Numbered from the stretch's first letter, positions 7,409-14,199 are shown. The stretch is 14,199 bases of DNA from JBDSLU01 sp039916225 (GCA_039916225.1 JBDSLU010000343.1:1-14199), one strand, 5' to 3'. A program made the numbers and translations. Notes: generated by a model not told the origin, from the letters alone.

Positions 7409-10400
7409 CTACCCCAGGGGGGATCGCGTGGGCCGCACGCTGGACGGCGGTGCTTCGAAGGCGGCGACCGATGGCAGGCTCGATGGCGAGGCCAGCCGCA
7501 GCAGCGTATAGCCGATCCCCGAGACGCCCCGGAAGAAGCCCGGGTCGAAGATACGGTACTCGAACCCGTTGGCGGCCAGGCAGAAGTGGCCGGCCTTGCG
7601 GGCCCGGGCGATGACGACCCGCGCCAGCCGGCGCGAGCCCTCGACGGCCTCGCGCCGCATCAGGCGCCGGCCGGTGGTGAAGAGCGATTCGCAGCGGCCC
7701 ATGTTGCCGCAGCACAGGTGATCGGCCAGGTGCGGCGAGGCGCCGGCGGTGGTCTTGAGCGACGGCTCGAGCTGGTCGAGCAGCTTGGGGTGCACGGTGT
7801 CGGCGCTGCCGAGCGAGATGGCCAGGGTCACCCCCGGCGCCCCGTGACACCAGGCGACCATCGACGGGCCGAGACCGGCGACACCCTCGACGGGCTCGCC
7901 GAGCACCGGCCAGTTCTGCGCCGCATCCAGGTATCGCGAGGCCACATAGCGATAACCGTCGGAGGAGGCCCGACCGAACCGACGCTCACCCGAAATGTCG
8001 AACAGGCGGCCGAGGGCGTAGGCGATGCCGGCCACTCCGTGGGCGAACCCGGTGTAGACGCGGCCATCGGGCGACCGCCACGACAGTCCCTGGTCGCCGG
8101 CGATGGCGGTCTGGAGGAGCCGGTCGCCACAGGCGGTCGCCAGATCGAGGATGTCGGGGTCGTGGCTGACCTTGTAGAAGGCGAGCAGACCGAGCGCGGC
8201 GCCGGCCGCCCCGCCGATGATGTCGAGCGCCGTGTCCCGCGCGATCCGGTGCGGGGCGATGCTGCGGGCGGCCATCCGCGCCAGGTCGATCGAGGTGCTG
8301 TCGCCGAGCAGCGCACCGATCGTCGTCAGCCCGTAGACCACCGAGGCGGCGCCGGATCCGATGCCGATGGCGTCGTCGTCGACGATGCCCTTGGCCACCG
8401 CGACGTGGGCGCCGCTGGCGAAGTCGCGCGCCGCCCGGCGCCAGCGATCCTCGCCCGATACGACCGCGGCGGCGGCCAGGAACACCGCCGGCCCGAGCGA
8501 CCCGTCATACAGGTGGTGCCGCCGCGGCCCGGTCTCGCCCATCAGCGCCCAGCCGGCATAGCCGATGCCGTGCGGCGTGTTGATGGCGCGCTCGACCAGC
8601 TCGCGGGCGATCCACAGCGCGTGGTCGACGAGGAAATCGGGCGAGGTGACGTCCAGCTGGGTGCGGGCGGCGTGCTCCGGCTCGGTCGAATACCGCGTGT
8701 GGATCGTCTCGGACAGCGCCCGGCCGATCCGCGACACCTGGGTGTCGAGGTCGGTCGTGGACAGGCCGGCGACGCGATCGCGCACCGCGGCAAGACCCGG
8801 ACGGGCGTAACGGCTCTCGATCAGCACGCGCTTGCCGACGCGGACGGCGGTGCCGTCGGCGTGCACCGTGAAGTGCGGCACGTCCAGCCCCTCGAGGGCC
8901 TTGCGCTCGGCGACCAGCACCGGCCACACGTCGGGCGCGTCGTGCGATCCGTTGACGGCGCGGTTCAGCGCGTCGAAGGCGGTGCTCCAGCGACAGCCAT
9001 CCTTCTGGTAGCGCGGACGGGTCAGCAGGTAGAGCAGCGAGGCGTACTGCGTCGTCGGCCGCGGCAGCACCCGGACCGGTGTCCCGGCGAAGGCCATCAG
9101 CGGCCCACCCGGGGCCAGCAGGGCCTCGCGGTGCGCCACGACCAGCCGATAGGTGGCGTCGAAGCCTTCCAGCAGATCGGCGGCGAAGGCGTCCGGCGCC
9201 TGGATGGCCCCGTCGAGGCGTACGGCGTTGCGGACGCGGGTCGTGAAGGTGGCGTCGTCGGTGAAGTGGATGGCGTCGCTGTCGAGGTCGTGCCAGATCC
9301 GGCCGGCCAGCGCCGCGATGCCGGCGCCGCTGCCGCGCAGGCCGCCGACGTCGAACACCTCGCCGCCGTTCGATTCGACCATGGTCACGAAGCCGGTGGT
9401 CAGGCAGCTTTCGCCGTCGCTGCCGGGCGTGGTCGCCGCCGTGCCCGCCGCAGCCCCGACCGGAACCGGCTCGCCGCTGGGCAGCACCGGGGCGGCCGCC
9501 GCGGCGACCTTGCCGACCGGCTGGAGCAGCATCTCGAGGTCGATCAGCACCGGGCCGCGCCGGGTGGCGATCACGTTCTCCATGTGGAGATCGCTGCCGC
9601 GCAGCATGTGCGTCAGGCAGACCAGGCCGCCGGCCAGCGCGAAGTAGCCGTGCACCTCGGCCAGGTTGGCGCACGCCTCCTGCTCGACGAACTCGACCCA
9701 CCCGTACTCGCCACGATCGAGGACCCGCAGGGCCAGCGCGGCGAATCGCTCGGTGACGCCGGCGCGGACGCCCTCGGGCGCCGGCTGCGCCGCGACCCAG
9801 GCGAGCAGCTGGCCGTAGGCGGCGTCCAGGGCAAGGCTGCGCGGCTTGTAGACGGCCCGCAAGCCGGACGCAAACGTCAGCGCCGCCACCCGGCGGCCGC
9901 CGTGGTGGGCGTCCGAGAGCGCCGGCTCGATGTCGACGACCAGGCCGGTATCGGTGCCGTCACCGAACGTCGCGGCCAGCGCCTCGCGGTCGATGACGAT
10001 CCGCGACGCGAGTTCCGCGGTCGCCGTGATCCAGCGGCCGATGATCACCGCCACCTGGCGCGCAAGCACCGGGTAGTCGCAGAACAGCGGGACCAGGCCG
10101 TCGGTGAGCTGGCTGCGGACGAACGCGTCGTAGCCGCCACGGTCGGCGGCCCGGAAGACCTTGAGCTCGTCCAACAGGGCGAGCTCGACGGTCCGCACCA
10201 GCGTCCGAAGCAGGTGGCGCTCGAGCCGCGCCAGCGCCTCCGGCGCGAATATCGCAGGCGGGTGCTCGGCGGCGAGGCCGCGCCGCGCCGCCCGCAACAT
10301 CGGCACCAGCAGATCGAAGAAGGGCGGCAGTTCGGCGTCGCGGCTGGCTTCGGGCGACGCGGACCGGCCCGGCGACCCGGACGGGCCCGACGACGCCGAG

Positions 10401-10810
10401 GCGTCGAGCGGGTAGAGCTGACGCTCGGTCAGCGGGCCGCTCTCGACGTCGGCGACCGTCTGGCGGGCGGCGCCGGCGATGGCGTCGATGTAGTGGAGCC
10501 AGTCGGGCTCGACGATCGCGACCGGCGGCTGCGAGAGCGCCCGGGCGACGTCGGTCATCGACAGATCGTCCCAGTTCAGGCGTCGTTCGAAGGCTTCGGG
10601 ATCGCCTGGTGAGAAGGCCTGGATCCAGGCGCGGATGACGCCGAGCGCCTGCTCGGTCGGGGCGAAGGCGTCGGTCTTGCTGGCCTTGCCGGCCAGGGCG
10701 AAGGCGGTGCGCTCGAAGACGCTGGCGGCCCCGATCGCAATCTGGCGCCGCTCGTCACCGGTCAGGTGGGTGAGCTCGGACAGCGACTCCACAGAGGCCA
10801 CCCTCGTCAC
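7409..10810 (-). CDS. Class II lanthipeptide synthetase, LanM type with Cys-Cys-Gly zinc site
   Basis: 1133 aa, the usual LanM length. The N-terminal two thirds are a DUF4135 dehydratase, which phosphorylates and then eliminates Ser/Thr in a precursor peptide. Visible motifs are YKPRSL (Lys322), GSDLHMEN (Asp407, His409, Asn412) and VLIDLEML (Asp424, Glu426), matching conserved LanM catalytic positions. From about 735 on it is a LanC-like cyclase with GSLGPAVFLAA, GFAHGVAGIAY, WCHGAPGV (Cys988-His989), HLCCGNMG (Cys1033-Cys1034) and SGIGYTLLRL. The zinc ligands would be Cys988, Cys1033 and Cys1034, the CCG variant found in ProcM-type enzymes, instead of Cys-Cys-His. Both activities look intact. 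The start is GTG at 10808-10810, overlapping the activator stop (GTGA); GTG codons shortly downstream are alternatives. No convincing precursor, LanT or protease gene is nearby, so the substrate is unknown. Confidence 0.95.
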   Translation of the reverse strand: MTRVASVESLSELTHLTGDERRQIAIGAASVFERTAFALAGKASKTDAFAPTEQALGVIRAWIQAFSPGDPEAFERRLNWDDLSMTDVARALSQPPVAIVEPDWLHYIDAIAGAARQTVADVESGPLTERQLYPLDASASSGPSGSPGRSASPEASRDAELPPFFDLLVPMLRAARRGLAAEHPPAIFAPEALARLERHLLRTLVRTVELALLDELKVFRAADRGGYDAFVRSQLTDGLVPLFCDYPVLARQVAVIIGRWITATAELASRIVIDREALAATFGDGTDTGLVVDIEPALSDAHHGGRRVAALTFASGLRAVYKPRSLALDAAYGQLLAWVAAQPAPEGVRAGVTERFAALALRVLDRGEYGWVEFVEQEACANLAEVHGYFALAGGLVCLTHMLRGSDLHMENVIATRRGPVLIDLEMLLQPVGKVAAAAAPVLPSGEPVPVGAAAGTAATTPGSDGESCLTTGFVTMVESNGGEVFDVGGLRGSGAGIAALAGRIWHDLDSDAIHFTDDATFTTRVRNAVRLDGAIQAPDAFAADLLEGFDATYRLVVAHREALLAPGGPLMAFAGTPVRVLPRPTTQYASLLYLLTRPRYQKDGCRWSTAFDALNRAVNGSHDAPDVWPVLVAERKALEGLDVPHFTVHADGTAVRVGKRVLIESRYARPGLAAVRDRVAGLSTTDLDTQVSRIGRALSETIHTRYSTEPEHAARTQLDVTSPDFLVDHALWIARELVERAINTPHGIGYAGWALMGETGPRRHHLYDGSLGPAVFLAAAAVVSGEDRWRRAARDFASGAHVAVAKGIVDDDAIGIGSGAASVVYGLTTIGALLGDSTSIDLARMAARSIAPHRIARDTALDIIGGAAGAALGLLAFYKVSHDPDILDLATACGDRLLQTAIAGDQGLSWRSPDGRVYTGFAHGVAGIAYALGRLFDISGERRFGRASSDGYRYVASRYLDAAQNWPVLGEPVEGVAGLGPSMVAWCHGAPGVTLAISLGSADTVHPKLLDQLEPSLKTTAGASPHLADHLCCGNMGRCESLFTTGRRLMRREAVEGSRRLARVVIARARKAGHFCLAANGFEYRIFDPGFFRGVSGIGYTLLRLASPSSLPSVAAFEAPPSSVRPTRSPLG

Positions 10811-11943
10811 GGCTTCAGGTCGTGATGGCGCAGGAAATCCATGAACCGCTGGTAATCGGTCGCCGGCAGGCGGAACAGTTCGAGCACCTTCCGGTAATTG
10901 CCCCCGGCAGCGGTCAAGCCACTGCGGATGACCGCCTTCACCTGCGACCGGTTCAAGTCGCGGTTCATGAAGGCTTCGTAGACGCTGGCCCAGAAGTCCT
11001 CACCCAGATCGACGACGCGCTCGTAGGCGGTGGGTCCCTCGGCACCGGTGGTGCCCGGTTCGCCCTCCTGCAGCTGGAAGGTGAAGTCGTCCGGCTCGAT
11101 GGTCGACGAGTCGGCCATCGCGTAGCCGGTCTTGACGACCCCGATCAGCTGACGGACGTTGCCCGGCCACTGGCTGCGTTCGAGGACTTTCATCGACGCC
11201 GCGGACAGGCGCTTGGCGACGCCGTACTGGCGGGCCAGGCGGGCCAGCGAGTACTCGGCGAGCAGGCGCCAATCGTCGCCGCGCTCGCGCAGCGGCGGGA
11301 TGGCGATGTGGAACTGCCGCAGCCGGAACAGCAGGTCGTAGCGGAACTGGTTCTGCATCACCAGCTGGTTCAGCGGCCGGTTGGTCGCCGACACGACCCG
11401 GACGTCGACCGTCCGCGAGCGCGTCGCGCCGACCGGACGGAACTCTCCGGTGGCCAGGGCCCGGAGCAGCATCACCTGGGCACTGGCGTGCAGATCCGCG
11501 ATTTCGTCGAGGAAGATGACGCCGCCGTCGGCCTCCTCGAAGGCGCCCTTCCGGTCCGCGACCGCGCCGGTGAAGCTGCCGCGGGTGTGCCCGAACAGCT
11601 CGCTGACGGTGAGGTTGCCCTCCTGATACTGGGGGCAGTTGACCGGGACGAAGGGAGCCTGGCGGGTGCCGCCGAACAGGTGCACGGCCTGGGCGAAGAA
11701 TTCCTTGCCGGCGCCGCTTTCGCCGGTGATCAGCACCGGCTCGCGGTATTTGGCGACCTTTTCCAGCTTGGTGAGCGCGTCGCTCAGGCTCGGCGCCAGC
11801 CCCACCAGCTCGATCGCCCGATCGGCGCCCAGCCGATCGATCGAGAGCGCGCGCAGACGCATGGCGGTCGGACAGAGCGCGCGCTCGTCAGCCATGACAC
11901 CGCCGGGCGTGACCGCTGGTGCGGCCGAAAAGGAGGAACGCAT
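10807..11943 (-). CDS. Sigma-54-dependent transcriptional activator lacking a sensor domain
   Basis: 378-aa NtrC-family bacterial enhancer-binding protein. The AAA+ domain has Walker A GESGAGKE (74-81), the sigma-54 contact loop as GSFTGA (122-127; GAFTGA is usual), Walker B VIFLDEI (Asp146-Glu147), SATNRP (185-190), FRYDLLFRL (200-208) and WPGNVRQL (259-266). Residues about 335-376 (AGGNYRKVLELFRLPATDYQ) fit a divergent Fis-type helix-turn-helix. No receiver, GAF, PAS or FHA domain precedes the ATPase, only about 45 residues. Activity may therefore be set by expression level or a partner protein. ATG at 11943 is the longest start; ATG at 11895 (MADERALC) is equally plausible and neither has a strong ribosome-binding site. 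Its stop overlaps the LanM start, so it is the best candidate regulator of LanM and perhaps of distant precursor genes. Confidence 0.93.
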   Translation of the reverse strand: MRSSFSAAPAVTPGGVMADERALCPTAMRLRALSIDRLGADRAIELVGLAPSLSDALTKLEKVAKYREPVLITGESGAGKEFFAQAVHLFGGTRQAPFVPVNCPQYQEGNLTVSELFGHTRGSFTGAVADRKGAFEEADGGVIFLDEIADLHASAQVMLLRALATGEFRPVGATRSRTVDVRVVSATNRPLNQLVMQNQFRYDLLFRLRQFHIAIPPLRERGDDWRLLAEYSLARLARQYGVAKRLSAASMKVLERSQWPGNVRQLIGVVKTGYAMADSSTIEPDDFTFQLQEGEPGTTGAEGPTAYERVVDLGEDFWASVYEAFMNRDLNRSQVKAVIRSGLTAAGGNYRKVLELFRLPATDYQRFMDFLRHHDLKP

Positions 11944-12046
11944 GGCGACTGCGGATCAATATCGACGGTTCCCAACCAGACGACGGGGGCGGACGGAAGG
12001 CCAGCCACTACCCGGGCTGGAGGGCCCTAGAACGGTGGGTAGGTGA
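11942..12046 (+). CDS. Doubtful small antisense ORF (34 aa) with strong Shine-Dalgarno
   Basis: The ATG at 11942 follows a perfect AGGAGG (11931-11936) at a five-base spacing. The reading frame gives a 34-residue, Arg/Pro/Gly-rich, Cys-free peptide ending at TGA 12044-12046. It runs against the surrounding minus-strand operon, touching the activator start and the 3' end of the lipoprotein gene. The content is not that of a lanthipeptide precursor, since there is no Cys to close rings. The ribosome-binding site is the only support; it could be chance in GC/AG-rich DNA. Confidence 0.2.
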   Translation: MATADQYRRFPTRRRGRTEGQPLPGLEGPRTVGR

Positions 12047-12458
12047 TGCCCTTCACCTCGACCTCGGTCTTCACGTTCCGGATCCCTTCCGGGATCTGGT
12101 TGCACGGGAAGATGAAGCCGGGTGCTTCGATCTGATGCGTCTGGCCAGGCTGCAGATCCTTGATGAAATACAGGATCGTGGAGAGCGGCTCCGCCGGCGC
12201 GTTGGGGCCGGGGGGCGCGTTGAAGGCCGAGAACTTGATGGTGACGTGGACGGCCACGCTGTTGTCGTTCCGGGCCTGGCCGGTGACGTGGCAGCAGCAC
12301 AGGCCGACGTTGCCCTGTGAGGGCTTGAGTCCGAGATTGGAAACGGGAACCGCACCGAGCGATGGACCCACCGGCGAGTCTTCGCACGCGGCGATCCCGA
12401 GGGCGCCGAGGCCAACGAACGCCGACGCCCCGATCAGCCGCGACAACTGACGCATCAT
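12027..12458 (-). CDS. Small lipoprotein with a Cys-Cys-Cys motif
   Basis: 143 aa from the ATG at 12458. An upstream in-frame start at 12563 is rejected because it would put a long charged stretch before the signal peptide and would lie upstream of the promoter at 12484-12512. Residues 1-24 form a lipoprotein signal peptide with lipobox I-A-A-C at 22-25 (GALGIAAC), so the mature protein begins with lipidated Cys25 and an EDSPVGPS tether. The rest alternates beta strands (SVAVHVTIKFSAF, PLSTILYFIKDLQPGQTHQIE, VKTEVEVKGITYPPF), suggesting one small beta-sandwich, possibly FxLYD-like. Cys54-56 are consecutive (GLCCCHVTG) and Cys119 lies in FIFPCNQ; they could bind metal or form disulfides. It is upstream of the sigma-54 activator with 83 bp between them and on the same strand, so it may head the operon. 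No function can be assigned. Confidence 0.8.
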   Translation of the reverse strand: MMRQLSRLIGASAFVGLGALGIAACEDSPVGPSLGAVPVSNLGLKPSQGNVGLCCCHVTGQARNDNSVAVHVTIKFSAFNAPPGPNAPAEPLSTILYFIKDLQPGQTHQIEAPGFIFPCNQIPEGIRNVKTEVEVKGITYPPF

Positions 12459-12483
12459 AGTCAGACCCACAGAAACGCCCCGG

Positions 12484-12512
12484 AGCCTAGCACAGGGGGA
12501 TGCCGCCCGCAA
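12484..12512 (-). promoter_or_regulatory. Sigma-70-type promoter for the lipoprotein (and possibly activator-LanM-OMP)
   Basis: Read on the minus strand, -35 TTGCGG (12507-12512) and -10 TAGGCT (12484-12489) are separated by exactly 17 bp, and the -10 is extended by TGC. The start would be near 12477, giving a leader of about 20 bases before the ATG at 12458. It is the best promoter in the window by eye. No gap long enough to hide another strong promoter is obvious before LanM, apart from the 83 bp upstream of the activator. Confidence 0.55.
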
Positions 12513-12623
12513 TCGCGCGGAACGAGCCACGACGGCGCGACGCATTCTCGCGTCCACCGCCAACGCCCAGTACTAACGGGCCGCGCCCGACATCCGAACA
12601 CGGCCGATGACCCGCGGTAGTTC

Positions 12624-12632
12624 TGGTAGAAT
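12624..12632 (+). promoter_or_regulatory. Extended -10 element upstream of the TolC-family gene
   Basis: TGGTAGAAT is an extended -10 (TG-n-TAGAAT, 5 of 6 matches). No convincing -35 lies 16-18 bp upstream, which is tolerated by extended -10 promoters. Transcription would begin near 12639 and leave a structured leader of roughly 190 bases before the TolC start. Confidence 0.4.
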
Positions 12633-12660
12633 CCCGCCGCCCAGTGGCCGACTTCGACGT

Positions 12661-12712
12661 GCGTCACCAGCGCTCTGCGCTGGACGCGTGCGCCGGGCGT
12701 CCATGACCGGCG
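12661..12712 (+). promoter_or_regulatory. Two tandem hairpins in the TolC leader
   Basis: The first hairpin has a perfect 7-bp stem CCAGCGC/GCGCTGG around a TCT loop (12667-12683), extended by GCGT/ACGC (12661-12664 with 12684-12687) past a two-base bulge. The second has a 6-bp stem CGCCGG/CCGGCG (12691-12696 with 12707-12712) and a 10-base loop. No T-run follows, so a terminator is unlikely. An mRNA-stabilising or regulatory leader structure is possible. Confidence 0.35.
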
Positions 12713-12831
12713 GCGTTCGGGTCGCGCGGCTTTGGCGTTGAGTGTTGCGATGAGCCACCCCGCCGGTCGCGGGTCTGACGGCTCGAACCCTTCGGCGACG
12801 TTTCAGTCGGATCGCAGTGAGGAGTCTCGTT

Positions 12832-14199
12832 ATGAGGAGCAGCGTGGCGCGTCGTCCGCGTCGCATCGTTCGTGTCATTGGCCCGGTGTCCGCGCTGATT
12901 CTGGCCGGTATGGCTTCAACGGCGCAGGCCCAGGCCGTCCCCCGTCAGCCTCCTCCACCCAATTCACCGGCGCCTACCAGCCAGCCGCCGGCCCCTGGGA
13001 CCACGTCGGCGCCGGTGACCACCGGCCAGCCGGCGGCGACCGGGGCGGCGCGCCTCAAGCCGGTGACCGACGTCACCCAGATCGAGGCCGCGCCCGTCAT
13101 CACCTTCACTGCGGACGGCGTCAGCCTCGAAGAGGCGCTCCGCCTGACCCTGCGCCACGACTCGACGATCCAGTTGAGCGCGGCGAGCGCCGACCGCCTG
13201 GCCGGCTTCGCCCAGGAACAGGCCGGCATCTTCGATACCGCCATCACCGGCGGCATCGAATACAGCTACCGCGTCCAGGAGCTGACCGAGTCGCGCAAGT
13301 CTGACGAGCGGAACAAGCGGCAGAAGCTCCAGGACTTCATCGATCAGGCCGGGCCGGATGTCCGGGACGCCGAGACCACCGTCAACCTGCTGCGCCAGAT
13401 CCTGTCGCTCCCGCCCGGGAGCGAGTCGCAGCAGATTGGTCAGCTCGAATCGCTGAGCGCGAATCTCGCGGCGCAGGTGAAGGTGCTCAACGCGCTCATT
13501 GCGAGCACGCCGTCCCAGGCCGACCAGCTTCGCCAGATTCGCAGCAATTTCCTGAGCGAAGCCTCCAATCAGTTCCAGACCAATCTCAACCAGCAGAAGG
13601 AATCGCTCCGTATCGCGCGGAAGAACAAGGACGACCTGGGCGCGGCGCCGGATGACGAGGTCTTCCGGAACACTCGCGCCAAGGTGCAGTTCTCGAAGTT
13701 GTTCCGCAACGGCGTCCAGGTCGCCCCGTTCGTCGACTTCACCTCCGAAGGCTCGAACTTCAAGGGCAAGGAGCGGAAGGCCGAGTTCGGCGGCAAGGGC
13801 ATCAACGACCTGTACACGACCCGCGTCGGCTCCGACTTCCTGCTCCCGCTGCTGCGCGGCCGCGGCGGCGAGGCGATGGCCGCCGGCGAGCGCGCCGCCA
13901 CCATCGAGGCCCAGGCCGGGACGCTCGAGGTCGAGCACCAGCGCGCTGCCAGCATCCTGCGCACCGCGCAGGCCTACTGGGAGCTGCGCGCCGCGCAGGA
14001 ATCGCTCGCCATCCTCGAGCGCTCGGTATCGCGGCAGGGCGACCTGCTGAAGGCCACCACCTCGCTGGTCAACGGCGGTGAACTGTCCCGCGTCGAACTC
14101 GCCCGCTCGCAGGCCGGCGAAGCCCGGGCCCGCTCGCGCGTCCTCGACGCGCGGCAGCGCCTCTACGACGCCCGCATCGAGCTGGCCGCCGCTCTCGGC
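12832..14199 (+). CDS. TolC-family outer-membrane efflux protein (C-terminus beyond window)
   Basis: 456 codons are visible; the gene runs off the right edge. The ATG at 12832 is set by GAGGAG seven bases upstream and by the signal peptide that follows (ALILAGMASTAQAQA, cut near residue 33-35). Residues 36-75 are Pro/Thr/Ala-rich. The TolC repeat starts at about 97 (SLEEALRLTLRHDSTIQL). FLLPLLRGRGGEA, AYWELRAAQESL (about 380) and SRVELARSQAGEARAR are typical of family members lining the trimeric efflux channel. Residues about 160-277 are an extra charged helical segment between the first helix and the strand pair, unusually long for the family. TolC proteins export small molecules or peptides with an HlyD-type adaptor and an inner-membrane pump; those genes would be expected beyond the edge. 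It is divergent from the lipoprotein-LanM operon. Confidence 0.9.
   Translation, partial: MRSSVARRPRRIVRVIGPVSALILAGMASTAQAQAVPRQPPPPNSPAPTSQPPAPGTTSAPVTTGQPAATGAARLKPVTDVTQIEAAPVITFTADGVSLEEALRLTLRHDSTIQLSAASADRLAGFAQEQAGIFDTAITGGIEYSYRVQELTESRKSDERNKRQKLQDFIDQAGPDVRDAETTVNLLRQILSLPPGSESQQIGQLESLSANLAAQVKVLNALIASTPSQADQLRQIRSNFLSEASNQFQTNLNQQKESLRIARKNKDDLGAAPDDEVFRNTRAKVQFSKLFRNGVQVAPFVDFTSEGSNFKGKERKAEFGGKGINDLYTTRVGSDFLLPLLRGRGGEAMAAGERAATIEAQAGTLEVEHQRAASILRTAQAYWELRAAQESLAILERSVSRQGDLLKATTSLVNGGELSRVELARSQAGEARARSRVLDARQRLYDARIELAAALG

Larger units (their letters stand above)
12459..12831. other. Divergent intergenic region between lipoprotein and TolC genes
   Basis: 373 bp with no gene I can support. 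It holds the lipoprotein promoter on the minus strand (12484-12512), an extended -10 for the plus strand (12624-12632), two hairpins in the probable TolC leader (12661-12687 and 12691-12712) and the TolC Shine-Dalgarno GAGGAG (12819-12824). A 68-codon GTG-started minus-strand frame (12461-12667) crosses the lipoprotein promoter and is judged non-coding. Confidence 0.6.

Noticed and set aside
7013..10612. Very long plus-strand frame (1199 codons) opposite LanM
   Set aside because: Its Arg/Gly/Asp/His-rich product has no domain, and the minus strand encodes a clear LanM with all catalytic motifs.
12459..12563. Longer start for the lipoprotein at 12563
   Set aside because: It would place 35 mostly Arg/Ala residues before the signal peptide and start upstream of the promoter at 12484-12512.
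12461..12667. 68-codon minus-strand frame with three Cys and several Ser/Thr, a possible lanthipeptide precursor
   Set aside because: It starts with GTG without a ribosome-binding site, has no acidic helical leader or Gly-Gly/Gly-Ala cleavage site, is Trp/Arg-rich throughout, and contains the -35/-10 of the lipoprotein promoter.
12733..12748. Sigma-54-like TGG...TTGC before the TolC gene
   Set aside because: The GG and GC are separated by 11 bases where 10 are required, and the flanking -24 bases do not match the consensus.
1..14199. CRISPR arrays, insertion sequences, integrases, tRNA or rRNA genes
   Set aside because: No regularly spaced repeats, transposase motifs, terminal repeats or RNA gene signatures were seen on either strand.

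Overview
The window is very GC-rich and codes almost without gaps. The signal peptides, a lipobox, two outer-membrane proteins, a TolC-type export protein, a sigma-54 activator and a eukaryote-like kinase/PP2C/FHA set all point to a double-membraned (Gram-negative-type) soil or environmental bacterium. The style (Ala/Pro-rich kinases, sensorless sigma-54 activators) resembles Acidobacteriota such as Vicinamibacteria. That assignment is inference from gene content; no rRNA or other marker gene is present.

Layout. (1) 1-2823, minus: a large transmembrane Ser/Thr kinase, cut by the left edge. (2) 2897-3661, plus: a PP2C phosphatase, divergent from the kinase across 73 bp. (3) 3662-3813: a convergent gap with degenerate heptad repeats in both orientations. 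(4) 3814-5875, minus: a two-gene unit of a cyclic-nucleotide-binding/FHA protein followed by an Orc/Cdc6-like AAA+ ATPase. (5) 5902-5923: a perfect 22-bp palindrome. (6) 5947-12458, minus: outer-membrane protein, class II lanthipeptide synthetase (LanM), sigma-54 activator and a small lipoprotein, read in the order lipoprotein, activator, LanM, OMP. Activator and LanM overlap in a GTGA junction, and the OMP ribosome-binding site overlaps the LanM stop. A good sigma-70 promoter precedes the lipoprotein. (7) 12459-12831: a 373-bp divergent intergenic region with promoters and hairpins. (8) 12832-14199, plus: a TolC-family protein cut by the right edge.

How it may work together. Region 1-5875 reads as a phospho-signalling block: kinase writer, PP2C eraser, FHA reader and a P-loop ATPase. 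Region 5947-12458 reads as a lanthipeptide-type modification operon under a sensorless sigma-54 activator, with an outer-membrane protein coupled to the synthetase. The synthetase carries the three-Cys zinc site (Cys-Cys-Gly type) known from the promiscuous ProcM-like enzymes. No convincing precursor peptide, LanT transporter or protease lies in the window, so substrates are probably encoded elsewhere, or the enzyme modifies something unexpected. The orphan LanM with its sigma-54 activator is the most promising candidate for an undescribed system here.
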